Positions 1 through 6,357 of a stretch of DNA of 14,229 bases are shown piece after piece. Position 1 is the first letter of the stretch. Every line of letters starts with the position of its first letter. A program made the position numbers and the translations under genes. Under the pieces are notes generated by a model. That model was given only the letters and a program-made list of their open reading frames with translations, was not told the DNA's origin and searched no databases. The stretch covers positions 1 to 14,229 of the forward strand of contig JAAZLP010000271.1 in NCBI GenBank assembly GCA_012799265.1, read 5' to 3'. This stretch comes from Phyllobacteriaceae bacterium (lineage in GTDB: Bacteria; Pseudomonadota; Alphaproteobacteria; Rhizobiales; Devosiaceae).

Positions 1-228
1 AAGCAGCAGCAGTCGTCCGACTGGGGCAATGACAAGCTGACCGATGCCCAGCTCGACTATGCGGCGTCCGATGTTCTCTATCTCCACGACCTCAAGCGCC
101 ATCTGGACCGCATGCTGGCGCGAGAAGGGCGCACCGAACTGGCCAAGCAGTGTTTTGACTTCCTCAAGACAAGGTGCGAGCTCGACCTTCTCGGTTGGGA
201 CGAGACCGACATCTTCGCGCATAGCTGA
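1..228 (+). CDS. rnd: Ribonuclease D, C-terminal part (5' end outside window)
   Basis: The first 75 codons are open from base 1 and end at TGA 226-228. The segment QSSDWGNDKLTDAQLDYAAS followed by DVLYL is the hallmark third exonuclease motif of the DEDDy 3'-5' exonucleases: Tyr20 and Asp24 of this fragment are the catalytic Tyr/Asp pair. RNase D trims 3' ends of tRNA and other small RNAs in the cytoplasm. The protein ends about 50 residues after this motif, so it is the short form (a single exonuclease domain, about 200 residues) usual in alphaproteobacteria, without the HRDC domains of the E. coli enzyme. It sits 5 bases upstream of lptC, a common neighbour in Hyphomicrobiales, and may be cotranscribed with it. 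Identity is secure; the N-terminal half cannot be judged. Confidence 0.9.
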   Translation, partial: KQQQSSDWGNDKLTDAQLDYAASDVLYLHDLKRHLDRMLAREGRTELAKQCFDFLKTRCELDLLGWDETDIFAHS

Positions 229-233
229 GGCCC

Positions 234-887
234 ATGGCAGGCGCTGCAACCCATAGTCAGTTCCAGCGCCTTGAGCGCCGTAACCGAATGGTGGCGGCGC
301 TGCGCATCCTCGTGCCACTCGGCGGCCTATTGGTCCTGGCGGCGCTCAGCATCCAGATTATTCTGTCGACCTTTACCGGTCGCTTCGGCATTGAACGGAT
401 CACCATTTCGCCCGAGGCGATTACGGTCGACGCACCGGAATATTCGGGCATCCTTCAGGATGGTTCGTCATATACCGTGTCGGCCGATACGGCGCGCGCC
501 AGCACCACCCGAACCGACATCATCGATCTCAACAATGCCAGCCTTGTGCTCGATCGCCAGGATGGGGTGCAGTTTCAGGCCGATGCTGCTCAGGCCCAGC
601 TCGACAGCACCGAGCAATTGGTGATGGTCGAGGGCGTCGCCGAGATTGCCGACACGAGGGGCATGACCGGCACGCTGACCAATTCGGTTTTTGACTGGGA
701 TGCCCAGGTGCTGACCACCAAGGGCCCGGTCGTGATCAATCAGGCTGACGGAACAACCATCGTTGCCGAGGGATTGGTCTATGACGCGAGCGCGGTAATC
801 TGGACTTTTACCAATTCTGTCGTCACCTTGCCCTCCACACCCGGCGAAGATGTTTCATCCTCGTCCTCAGGAGACACCGACCAATGA
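234..887 (+). CDS. lptC: LPS export periplasmic protein LptC
   Basis: A protein of 217 residues with a positively charged N-terminus (residues 11-24 rich in Arg), one membrane anchor at about residues 23-46, and a long periplasmic beta-rich region. It carries alternating-strand text such as GVQFQADAAQAQLDSTEQLV and GMTGTLTNSVFDWDAQVLTT. This is the layout of LptC, which is anchored in the inner membrane and hands lipopolysaccharide from the LptB2FG transporter to LptA. Position decides the identity: it directly precedes lptA and lptB and overlaps lptA by 4 bases (ATGA). The tail, residues about 203-217, is Ser/Asp-rich and probably disordered. The ATG at 234 follows the rnd stop closely, with only a weak purine run (tgagg at 226-230) as ribosome site. 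LptC proteins diverge strongly, so the call rests on architecture plus synteny. Confidence 0.88.
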   Translation: MAGAATHSQFQRLERRNRMVAALRILVPLGGLLVLAALSIQIILSTFTGRFGIERITISPEAITVDAPEYSGILQDGSSYTVSADTARASTTRTDIIDLNNASLVLDRQDGVQFQADAAQAQLDSTEQLVMVEGVAEIADTRGMTGTLTNSVFDWDAQVLTTKGPVVINQADGTTIVAEGLVYDASAVIWTFTNSVVTLPSTPGEDVSSSSSGDTDQ

Positions 888-1345
888 GCCGAAGCCGGCT
901 GGCCCTTGCCCTCCTTCCTGCCCTGCTTGTTCCCGCGGTGGCCCATGCCCAGAACAAGGTCGAGATAACCTCCGACCAGTTTGTCATGAATGAAGCGTCC
1001 AACGAGGCCGTCTTCACGGGCAATGTCGTCGTCAAGCACCCTGTGGTGACGGTCTGGGCGCCCAAGGTGATAGCCACGCTGGGTGAAGGCGGCGCGTCGG
1101 ACATCAAGACCTTCGACGCCTCGGGCGGCAATGTGCGCCTCCTCACCAAGGATCAGGACGCGACGGGCGAACACGCCGTCTATACCCCGGCCGACCAGCT
1201 GCTTCGTCTCACGGGCAATGTCGTCGTCACCAATGCCAGCGGCACGGTCAATGCCAGCGAGCTGGTGGTCAATCTCGACACCAATGTCTCGACCTTTACC
1301 AGCACCGGCGGCGGTCGCGTTACCGGGGTGTTCACCTCGCAATGA
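884..1345 (+). CDS. lptA: LPS transport periplasmic bridge protein LptA
   Basis: A protein of 153 residues with a clear Sec signal peptide (hydrophobic residues 6-20, cleavage likely after Ala-His-Ala at 20-22), followed by an OstA/LptA-type beta-jellyroll. Repeated strand patterns such as EAVFTGNVVVKHPVVTVWAP and RLTGNVVVTNASGTVNASEL are typical of the family, whose subunits stack into the periplasmic bridge carrying LPS to LptDE in the outer membrane. The start codon overlaps the lptC stop (ATGA at 884-887), and a ribosome site caggag lies at 868-873 inside lptC. Its own stop overlaps the lptB start in the same way, so lptC-A-B should be translationally coupled. Length is slightly shorter than E. 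coli LptA (185 residues). Confidence 0.92.
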   Translation: MSRSRLALALLPALLVPAVAHAQNKVEITSDQFVMNEASNEAVFTGNVVVKHPVVTVWAPKVIATLGEGGASDIKTFDASGGNVRLLTKDQDATGEHAVYTPADQLLRLTGNVVVTNASGTVNASELVVNLDTNVSTFTSTGGGRVTGVFTSQ

Positions 1346-2100
1346 CCGAAGCACCTGCCCGACCACGCATCGACCAGACCGGCTGGCTGGTTGCCCATAG
1401 CCTTGCCAAGAGCTTTGGCAAGCGTGCCGTCGTTCGCGACGTGTCCCTGGCCGTGCGTCGCGGCGAAGCCGTCGGCCTTCTGGGCCCCAATGGCGCGGGC
1501 AAGACTACTGTCTTCACCATGATCATGGGGCTGGTGAAGCCGGACGCCGGGAAAATCCTCCTCGATGGCCAGATCATCACCCACCTGCCGCTGTTCCAGC
1601 GCGGGCAATTGGGGATCGGGTATCTGCCGCAGGAGCCCTCCATTTTCCGCGGCATGACCGTCACCGGCAATATCATGGCGGTTTTGGAAAATACCGTCTC
1701 CAGCCGGTCGGCCCGCAAGCAGCGTCTTGATGAGCTGCTGACCGAGTTTTCGATCACCCACATCGCCAAATCCAACGCCCTCGCCCTCTCCGGCGGCGAG
1801 CGTCGTCGCGTCGAGATTGCCCGGGCGCTGGCCGCCGACCCTGCCTTCATGCTGCTCGATGAGCCCTTTGCCGGCGTCGACCCGATCGCCGTGGCCGAGG
1901 TGAAGGGGCTGGTGCGTCAGCTCACCCAGCGCGGCATCGGCGTGCTGATCACCGACCACGCGGTGCGCGAAACGCTGGGACTCGTTGATCGCGCCTATCT
2001 CATCCATGGCGGCAAGGTGATGATCCAGGGCAAGCCGGAAACCATCTCTGCAGACCCGGAGGCGCGGCGGGTTTATCTGGGCGAAAGCTTCTCCATCTGA
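1342..2100 (+). CDS. lptB: LPS export ABC transporter ATPase LptB
   Basis: A protein of 252 residues with every motif of an ABC ATPase in order: Walker A GPNGAGKTT at 48-56, Q-loop Gln97 in YLPQEPS, signature LSGGE at 149-153, Walker B FMLLDEP at 169-175 with catalytic Glu174, and switch His206 in ITDHAVRE. The text PQEPSIFRGMTVTGNI and the C-terminal VYLGESF are specific to LptB rather than to the related branched-chain amino acid ATPases LivF/LivG. LptB dimerises on the cytoplasmic face of LptFG and powers extraction of LPS from the inner membrane. The start overlaps the lptA stop (ATGA at 1342-1345). Residues 1-15 are a short extension beyond the ABC core. The following 123 bases are noncoding and lead to rpoN. 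Confidence 0.97.
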   Translation: MTEAPARPRIDQTGWLVAHSLAKSFGKRAVVRDVSLAVRRGEAVGLLGPNGAGKTTVFTMIMGLVKPDAGKILLDGQIITHLPLFQRGQLGIGYLPQEPSIFRGMTVTGNIMAVLENTVSSRSARKQRLDELLTEFSITHIAKSNALALSGGERRRVEIARALAADPAFMLLDEPFAGVDPIAVAEVKGLVRQLTQRGIGVLITDHAVRETLGLVDRAYLIHGGKVMIQGKPETISADPEARRVYLGESFSI

Positions 2101-2127
2101 TCGTCCTGCGACGCGCTGCCGCGTAAC

Positions 2128-2143
2128 TGGCACGAAACTTGAA
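2128..2143 (+). promoter_or_regulatory. Sigma-54-like -24/-12 promoter upstream of rpoN
   Basis: TGGCACG at 2128-2134, then AAAC, then TTGAA at 2139-2143. The consensus for sigma-54 promoters is TGGCACG-N4-TTGC(A/T). The -24 block is perfect, the spacing from GG to the -12 dinucleotide is exactly 10 bases, and the only departure is GA instead of GC at -12. It lies 80 bases before the rpoN start, in the lptB-rpoN gap. Because -12 GC is strongly conserved in active promoters, this may be weak, or a binding site at which the holoenzyme represses its own gene. I see no obvious enhancer-binding site upstream. Confidence 0.4.
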
Positions 2144-2167
2144 ACAATCAATGTTTTGCGCCATGTT

Positions 2168-2195
2168 GCCGCCGGGAAGTGGCGGGCAACCGCCA
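2168..2195 (+). promoter_or_regulatory. Alternative hairpins in the rpoN leader
   Basis: TGGCGG (2180-2185) and CCGCCA (2190-2195) form a perfect 6-base-pair stem closed by a GCAA tetraloop of the GNRA class. The same GGCGG can instead pair with CCGCC at 2169-2173 through a 7-base loop, so the two stems exclude one another. No U-run follows, so it is not a plain terminator. It ends 28 bases before the rpoN ATG and would sit in the 5' leader of an rpoN transcript. Function unknown; chance GC-rich pairing is possible. Confidence 0.3.
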
Positions 2196-2223
2196 ATGAT
2201 TTGCGCACGAGGGCCCCAAGGGC

Positions 2224-3732
2224 ATGGCATTGTCGCCGCGGCTGGAATTCCGCCAGTCTCAAAGCCTGACATTGACGCCACAGCTGATGCAGTCGATTCG
2301 GCTGCTGCAGCTGAGCCATCTCGAGCTCAATTCCTTCGTCGAAGAAGAATTGCTGCGCAATCCGCTGCTGGAGCGTGATGATGGCGGCAGCGACGAGGGC
2401 GATGGCCCCGAGCCGCAGCACGTTCCGACCGAGATGAGCGCCTATGAGGACACGGTCACCTCGGGCGATAGGGTCAAGGATGGCAGCGAGATCGCCGAAG
2501 GCTATGACACGGCCATCGAAAACGTCTTTCCCGATGCCGCCCCGCAGGATCTTGGCACGGTTCGCCAAGGCCCGGATCGCGATGGCAGTTTTGAAGGAGG
2601 CGAGGCACCCGACCTTGACCAGTTCGTCGCCGCCAAGCCTCGCCTCTCCGATCACCTTGAAGCGCAGGCGCAATTTGTCCTCCGCACGCCGGCTGATCGC
2701 CTGATTGCCCAACACCTGATCGACGGGCTCAACGAGGCCGGTTATCTGACGGTGGAACTGGACAGCATTGCCCAATTGTTGGGCGCCGAGATCGAGGATG
2801 TCGAAGCGGTGCTGCAGGCACTGCAGAGCTGCGACCCTCCCGGCATTTTCGCGCGTTCGGTCGCCGAATGCCTTTCCATCCAGCTGCGTGAGCGCGATCG
2901 CTTTGACCCGATGATGGAAAAGCTCGTCGCCAATCTCGACATGCTGGCCGACCACAATATCCCGGCCCTGCTCAAGGTCGTGGGCTGCGACCGGGAAGAC
3001 CTGGCTGACATGCTGGCCGAGCTGCGCCAGCTCGACCCCAAGCCGGGTCTCGCCTTCGACATCACTCCGGTTGAAACCGTTGTCCCCGATGTCTTCGTGC
3101 GCGCTGCGCCAGATGGAGGCTGGCAGATCGAGCTCAATAGCGATGTGCTGCCGCGCGTGCTGGTCAATCGCGTCTATTATGCCAAGGTCAGCAAACGCAC
3201 CCGCGATCCGGGCGAAAAGACCTTTCTTTCGGACTGCCTCCAGACGGCGAACTGGCTGACCAAGAGCCTTGATCAGCGCGCCCAGACCATCACCAAGGTT
3301 GCGGCCGAGATCGTGCGCCAGCAGGATGGGTTCCTCACCCATGGCGTCGCCCATCTGCGGCCGATGACGCTCAAGATGGTGGCCGACGCCATCGAGATGC
3401 ATGAGTCGACGGTCTCGCGTGTCACCGCCAACAAATATATGGCGACGCCGCGCGGGCTCTATGAACTCAAATATTTCTTCACGACCGCCATCGCCTCCTC
3501 GGATGGGGGCGGGGATCATTCCGCCGAAGCCGTCCGCCACCGCATCAAGCAATTGATCGACGCCGAAGCGCCCAATGCCATCCTCTCCGACGATACGATC
3601 GCCGAAATGCTGCGCAAGGAGCAGGGGATCGATGTCGCGCGCCGGACCGTTGCCAAATATCGGGAGGGCATGAACATCCCCTCCTCGGTCATTCGCCGCC
3701 GGCAGAAAAAGGAACTGGCGCGGACAGCATAA
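2224..3732 (+). CDS. rpoN: RNA polymerase sigma-54 factor RpoN
   Basis: A protein of 502 residues with the three regions of sigma-54. Region I (about 1-50) is the Gln/Leu-rich activator-response segment, including SLTLTPQLMQSIRLLQLSHL. Region II (about 52-135) is acidic and variable. Region III holds the core-binding domain (about 140-330), a helix-turn-helix near 379-406 (ADAIEMHESTVSRVTANKYM) followed by GLYELKYFF, and the RpoN box ARRTVAKYRE at 472-481, which reads the -24 promoter element. It directs RNA polymerase to nitrogen, carbon, motility and other genes that need ATP-driven activators. It follows lptB after 123 bases, the conserved order. No hpf or ptsN gene follows, although these accompany rpoN in many Proteobacteria. 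The ribosome site is poor (caaggg ends 2 bases before the ATG; gagg lies further upstream), but the N-terminus aligns well with the family, so the start is credible. Confidence 0.97.
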   Translation: MALSPRLEFRQSQSLTLTPQLMQSIRLLQLSHLELNSFVEEELLRNPLLERDDGGSDEGDGPEPQHVPTEMSAYEDTVTSGDRVKDGSEIAEGYDTAIENVFPDAAPQDLGTVRQGPDRDGSFEGGEAPDLDQFVAAKPRLSDHLEAQAQFVLRTPADRLIAQHLIDGLNEAGYLTVELDSIAQLLGAEIEDVEAVLQALQSCDPPGIFARSVAECLSIQLRERDRFDPMMEKLVANLDMLADHNIPALLKVVGCDREDLADMLAELRQLDPKPGLAFDITPVETVVPDVFVRAAPDGGWQIELNSDVLPRVLVNRVYYAKVSKRTRDPGEKTFLSDCLQTANWLTKSLDQRAQTITKVAAEIVRQQDGFLTHGVAHLRPMTLKMVADAIEMHESTVSRVTANKYMATPRGLYELKYFFTTAIASSDGGGDHSAEAVRHRIKQLIDAEAPNAILSDDTIAEMLRKEQGIDVARRTVAKYREGMNIPSSVIRRRQKKELARTA

Positions 3733-3773
3733 GAGCTATTCCGCATTGTCGGCCCCGTTCCGCGCCAAGGCCC

Positions 3774-3801
3774 TTGCATCTGGACGCCAAAAGTCTATTT
3801 T
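3774..3801 (+). promoter_or_regulatory. Sigma-70-type promoter of the nfu gene
   Basis: TTGCAT at 3774-3779 (4 of 6 to TTGACA) and TATTTT at 3796-3801 (4 of 6 to TATAAT) are spaced by 16 bases. Transcription would start near 3808, giving a leader of about 24 bases before the ATG at 3832. The -10 element is overlapped by the iron-control palindrome at 3799-3815, which supports the pair as a regulated promoter. Confidence 0.5.
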
Positions 3802-3815
3802 AGAAGCGTTCTAAT
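3799..3815 (+). promoter_or_regulatory. Irr iron-control element (ICE) in front of nfu
   Basis: TTAGAA (3800-3805), GCG, TTCTAA (3809-3814) is a perfect 6+6 inverted repeat. With flanking bases it reads TTTAGAAGCGTTCTAAT. The iron-control element bound by Irr, the haem-responsive Fur-family regulator of Rhizobiales and relatives, is known as TTTAGAA-N3-TTCTAAA. Thirteen of the fourteen defined positions match here. The site covers the likely -10 and start point and lies 16 bases before the nfu start codon, a position that fits repression. Irr is stable when iron or haem is scarce, so the expected effect is to turn off this iron-using scaffold gene under iron limitation. Irr itself is not in the window. 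Confidence 0.75.
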
Positions 3816-3831
3816 TCGAAAGCGCATCCCC

Positions 3832-4401
3832 ATGTTCATCCAGACCGAAGCCACGCCGAACCCGGCGACGCTGAAATTTCTTCCCGGCCGGGATGTCCTG
3901 GTCGGCGAACCGCGCGACTTCCGCAGCCCCGATGCCGCCGCGGCGTCTCCCCTCGCAACCGGGCTGTTCGCCATTTCTGGCGTCACCGGCGTGTTCCTCT
4001 GTTCCGATTTCATCTCGGTCACCAAGGACGACACCAACTGGGCCCATATCAAGCCGGCCATTCTCGGCGTGATCATGGACCACTTCCTTTCCGGAAAGCC
4101 CGTTATCGTTGAAGGCAATGGCGTCGACGCCTCCGTCTTTGACGAAGTCGACGAGTTTTACGAGGAAGAAGACAAGGAGATGGTGGAAGTCATCAAGGAG
4201 CTTCTCGCCACCCGCGTCCGTCCGGCCGTGGCCATGGATGGCGGTGACATCATCTTCAAGGGTTTCAAGCAGGGCACCGTGTTCCTGCACATGCAGGGCG
4301 CCTGCTCGGGCTGCCCGTCCTCGACCGCGACCCTCAAGAACGGCATCGAAAATCTGCTCCGTCACTTTGTGCCGGGCGTTGAAGCCGTCCAGCAGGTCTA
4401 A
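3832..4401 (+). CDS. Nfu/NifU-family iron-sulfur cluster scaffold protein
   Basis: A protein of 189 residues. Residues 1 to about 90 are the Nfu N-terminal domain, beginning with the diagnostic MFIQTEATPNPATLKFLPGR. Residues about 112-185 are the NifU-like C-terminal domain, with RPAVAMDGGDI and the cluster-binding GACSGCPSS, whose Cys158 and Cys161 form the CxxC pair. Two subunits together hold a [4Fe-4S] cluster and pass it to target enzymes in the cytoplasm. This N-domain plus C-domain form is the one shared by alphaproteobacteria and mitochondria (NFU1), not the E. coli NfuA layout. An acidic linker (about 104-116) joins the domains. The gene stands alone between rpoN and a terminator, with its own promoter and Irr-type operator, so its expression should follow iron or haem status. 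Start ATG 3832 has only a weak ribosome site but matches the family start exactly. Confidence 0.95.
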   Translation: MFIQTEATPNPATLKFLPGRDVLVGEPRDFRSPDAAAASPLATGLFAISGVTGVFLCSDFISVTKDDTNWAHIKPAILGVIMDHFLSGKPVIVEGNGVDASVFDEVDEFYEEEDKEMVEVIKELLATRVRPAVAMDGGDIIFKGFKQGTVFLHMQGACSGCPSSTATLKNGIENLLRHFVPGVEAVQQV

Positions 4402-4430
4402 CGACCTCACCCGTTAAGCAGCAAGCCGGG

Positions 4431-4464
4431 AGCCCGATGAGCGATCATCGGGCTTCTGTCTTTT
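4431..4464 (+). terminator. Rho-independent terminator after nfu
   Basis: AGCCCGATGA (4431-4440) and TCATCGGGCT (4445-4454) form a perfect 10-base-pair stem with a GCGA tetraloop (GNRA class), followed by a T-rich tail ttctgtctttt to 4464. It lies 30 bases after the nfu stop and closes that transcript. The remaining gap to 4528 must then contain the promoter of the RNA methyltransferase, but I cannot pick one out. Confidence 0.85.
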
Positions 4465-4528
4465 CGGCGCTGGGTTGCGCAAGCTCGAGTGAGCCGCTAC
4501 CTCAGCCCCAGCAAGCATCCGGACCCAA

Positions 4529-5725
4529 ATGACCATCACCGCCACCATAGAACAGCTCGGCCATAAGGGCGAAGGCATCACCCAGATCGATGGCAAGAAG
4601 GTCTTCGTGCCCTTCACCCTGGCCGGCGAGACGGTGACGCTGACCCAGGAGGGCGAACGGGGGCAGCTGGTCGAGGTTCTCTCGGCATCGCCAGAACGGG
4701 TAGCGCCCTTCTGCCCCTATTACGGGACCTGCGGCGGATGCCAGCTGCAACATCTCTCGCCCCAGGCTTACGAGGCCTTCAAGACCAGCCTCGTCGAAAC
4801 GCCGCTGCGCCATGTCGGCATCGAGGCGCCAGTCTCGCGCTTCATCATTGCCCATGGTGCCGGACGGCGCCGCGCGACGCTCCATGCGCGGAAGGATGAA
4901 GCTGGCTATATGCGCATCAGGAGCCACGACCTCCTCGATATAGAAGCCTGCCCGATCCTTGTTCCGGCTTTGCAGAAGCGTGCACCGCAGATCGCCCGCG
5001 CCATCGGCGCACAGATCGGCGAATGCGATATCAGCTTTTCGGCCACCAATACCGGCATTGATGTCGGCATCCGCAAGGCCCGCAAGGGGATCAACGAAAG
5101 CCGCCTCGTCGCGCTGGGCAATGAGCTCGGGCTCGCGCGTCTGTCGCTCGAGGGCCAGATGGTACTGATGCGCCAGCAGCCCAGCGTCACCATGGGCAAG
5201 GCCGAGGTGGACCTGCCAATCGGTTCCTTCCTCCAGGCGACCGCCGAAGCCGAGACCGTTCTCGCCGACTATGTGCTGAACGCCGTGGGCAAGAGCAAAT
5301 CCATCGCCGACCTCTTCTGTGGCATCGGCCCCTTTGCGCTGCGGCTTGCCGAAATTGCCCCCGTCTATGCGGCTGACAGCGACAAGCCGGCGACCATGGC
5401 ACTGGCCAAGGCGACCCGCTTTACCAAAGGCATCAAGACCATCACCAGCAAATCGCGCGACCTCTTCCGCGATCCGCTGACCCGGTTTGAGCTTACCTTT
5501 GATACCGTCGTGCTCGACCCGCCCCGCGCGGGAGCCGAAGCCCAGGTCAGGGAGATCGCCGTCTCCAAGGTCAAGAATGTCGTGATGGTCGCCTGTGACC
5601 CGCGCACCTTTGCGCGCGACGCAACCATTCTCGTTCAGGCAGGGTTCAGCTTGAGCGATCTAATAGCAGTGGACCAGTTCGCTTATTCGACCCATGTCGA
5701 AGTGGCCGCAACATTCCGGCGATAA
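4529..5725 (+). CDS. Class I SAM-dependent RNA (uracil-5) methyltransferase, RumA/TrmA family
   Basis: A protein of 398 residues. An N-terminal TRAM-like beta-barrel (about 1-55) is followed by a [4Fe-4S] cluster set: Cys62, Cys68 and Cys71 in CPYYGTCGGCQLQH, and Cys141 in IEACPIL. The Rossmann methyltransferase domain then shows the SAM-binding DLFCGIGPFALRLA at 261-274, DPPRAG at 330-335, the catalytic nucleophile Cys356 in VACDPRTFARD, and the general base Glu391 in THVEVAATF. The family methylates C5 of uridine in 23S rRNA (RlmC/RlmD) or tRNA (TrmA). The iron-sulfur cysteines and TRAM domain point to the RlmD-like branch, but the exact target uridine cannot be assigned. It is somewhat shorter than E. 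coli RlmD (433 residues). It stands alone after a terminator. The start ATG 4529 has no strong ribosome site, yet the residues following match the TRAM start. Confidence 0.9.
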   Translation: MTITATIEQLGHKGEGITQIDGKKVFVPFTLAGETVTLTQEGERGQLVEVLSASPERVAPFCPYYGTCGGCQLQHLSPQAYEAFKTSLVETPLRHVGIEAPVSRFIIAHGAGRRRATLHARKDEAGYMRIRSHDLLDIEACPILVPALQKRAPQIARAIGAQIGECDISFSATNTGIDVGIRKARKGINESRLVALGNELGLARLSLEGQMVLMRQQPSVTMGKAEVDLPIGSFLQATAEAETVLADYVLNAVGKSKSIADLFCGIGPFALRLAEIAPVYAADSDKPATMALAKATRFTKGIKTITSKSRDLFRDPLTRFELTFDTVVLDPPRAGAEAQVREIAVSKVKNVVMVACDPRTFARDATILVQAGFSLSDLIAVDQFAYSTHVEVAATFRR

Positions 5726-5917
5726 AGCCGGGGCGCCAGAAAAGTCGAGCTGACAAAAGCTTGGATGCCTGAGCATTCGTTCGCCTTGCTGTGCGATCAT
5801 TAAACTTGATCACATCTTGTCGCAGGCAGGAAACCCATCGGGTCTCTGACACGTTTGTTCTGCATCCCCTCCCTGACGGCGTGATATGCGCCCAAAACAA
5901 CTGATGGAGAAATCCAC
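5726..5917. other. Noncoding gap before the small secreted protein gene
   Basis: No gene is visible. The only structured piece is GATCA (5795-5799) and TGATC (5807-5811) around a 7-base AT-rich spacer, a short dyad of unclear meaning that might be a regulator site for the gene at 5918. A ribosome site GGAGA lies at 5906-5910. No convincing -35/-10 pair stands out. Confidence 0.4.
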
Positions 5918-6304
5918 ATGCTGAAATCTATTGCCGCTGCCAGCCTCGCGCTGGGCATGTTGGTCGCTCCGGCCCTTGCACAGAATGCCGCCTCGCCCGA
6001 GGGTACCTGGGTCGATGCTGAAGGCACTTCCTTCACCTTCAAGCTGTGTGGCGACGGTACCGCGCTGTGCGGTACGCTCAACGACATCCAGGGCGCTTCG
6101 CGCACCCCGGAAAACCTTGCCTTTGTGAACAGCCAGGTGGTTCAGGCCCAGCAGACCGCCCCCGGCAAATGGGAAGGCACGATCAATTATGGTGGCCGCG
6201 AAGCCGGCGCCAAGGTGACGCTGGTGCCCGAAGACGCCATCAAGATCACCGGCTGCCAGTTTGGCATCCTCTGCCAGTCGATTACCTTCTACAAGGCCAG
6301 CTAA
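5918..6304 (+). CDS. Small secreted protein, DUF2147-like
   Basis: A protein of 128 residues with a Sec signal peptide (hydrophobic 5-19, likely cut after Ala-Leu-Ala at 19-21), leaving about 107 mature residues in the periplasm or outside. The mature part begins PEGTWVDAEGTSFTFKLCGD and ends GCQFGILCQSITFYKA. The pattern of Gly-x-Trp, a Cys-Gly-Asp turn with a nearby Cys-Gly, and a closing G-C-x-x-G-x-x-C element resembles DUF2147 proteins of Proteobacteria. Four cysteines (44, 51, 113, 119) may form two disulfides. No enzymatic residues can be named, and the role is unknown. GGAGA at 5906-5910 is well placed before the ATG. The gene is monocistronic and ends at a strong bidirectional terminator. 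The family match is from pattern memory, so moderate. Confidence 0.7.
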   Translation: MLKSIAAASLALGMLVAPALAQNAASPEGTWVDAEGTSFTFKLCGDGTALCGTLNDIQGASRTPENLAFVNSQVVQAQQTAPGKWEGTINYGGREAGAKVTLVPEDAIKITGCQFGILCQSITFYKAS

Positions 6305-6324
6305 ACGGCCGAAAAGTCGACAAA

Positions 6325-6353
6325 AAAAGCCCCGGGCACTCCCCGGGGCTTTT
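6325..6353. terminator. Bidirectional terminator between converging genes
   Basis: AAAAGCCCCGGG (6325-6336) and CCCGGGGCTTTT (6342-6353) form a perfect 12-base-pair stem around a 5-base loop. The A-run on one side and the T-run on the other make it work in both directions. It sits 20 bases after the DUF2147-like stop (+) and 4 bases beyond the stop of the TIM-barrel gene on the minus strand, and so ends both transcripts. Confidence 0.92.
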
Positions 6354-6357
6354 GTTG

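Noticed and set aside
1180..3552. A 790-codon open frame on the minus strand across lptA, lptB and rpoN
   Set aside because: It lies antisense to three well-identified genes and has no recognisable domain. Its His/Gly/Asp-rich low-complexity text is typical of the antisense frame of GC-rich genes.
5711..5740. Terminator hairpin at the end of the RNA methyltransferase gene (CCGGC/GCCGG around the stop codon)
   Set aside because: The stem is only 5 base pairs, includes the stop codon, and is not followed by a T-run.
5806..5819. Possible FNR-type site TTGAT-N4 upstream of the DUF2147-like gene
   Set aside because: Only the left half-site matches. The right half reads TCTTG rather than ATCAA.
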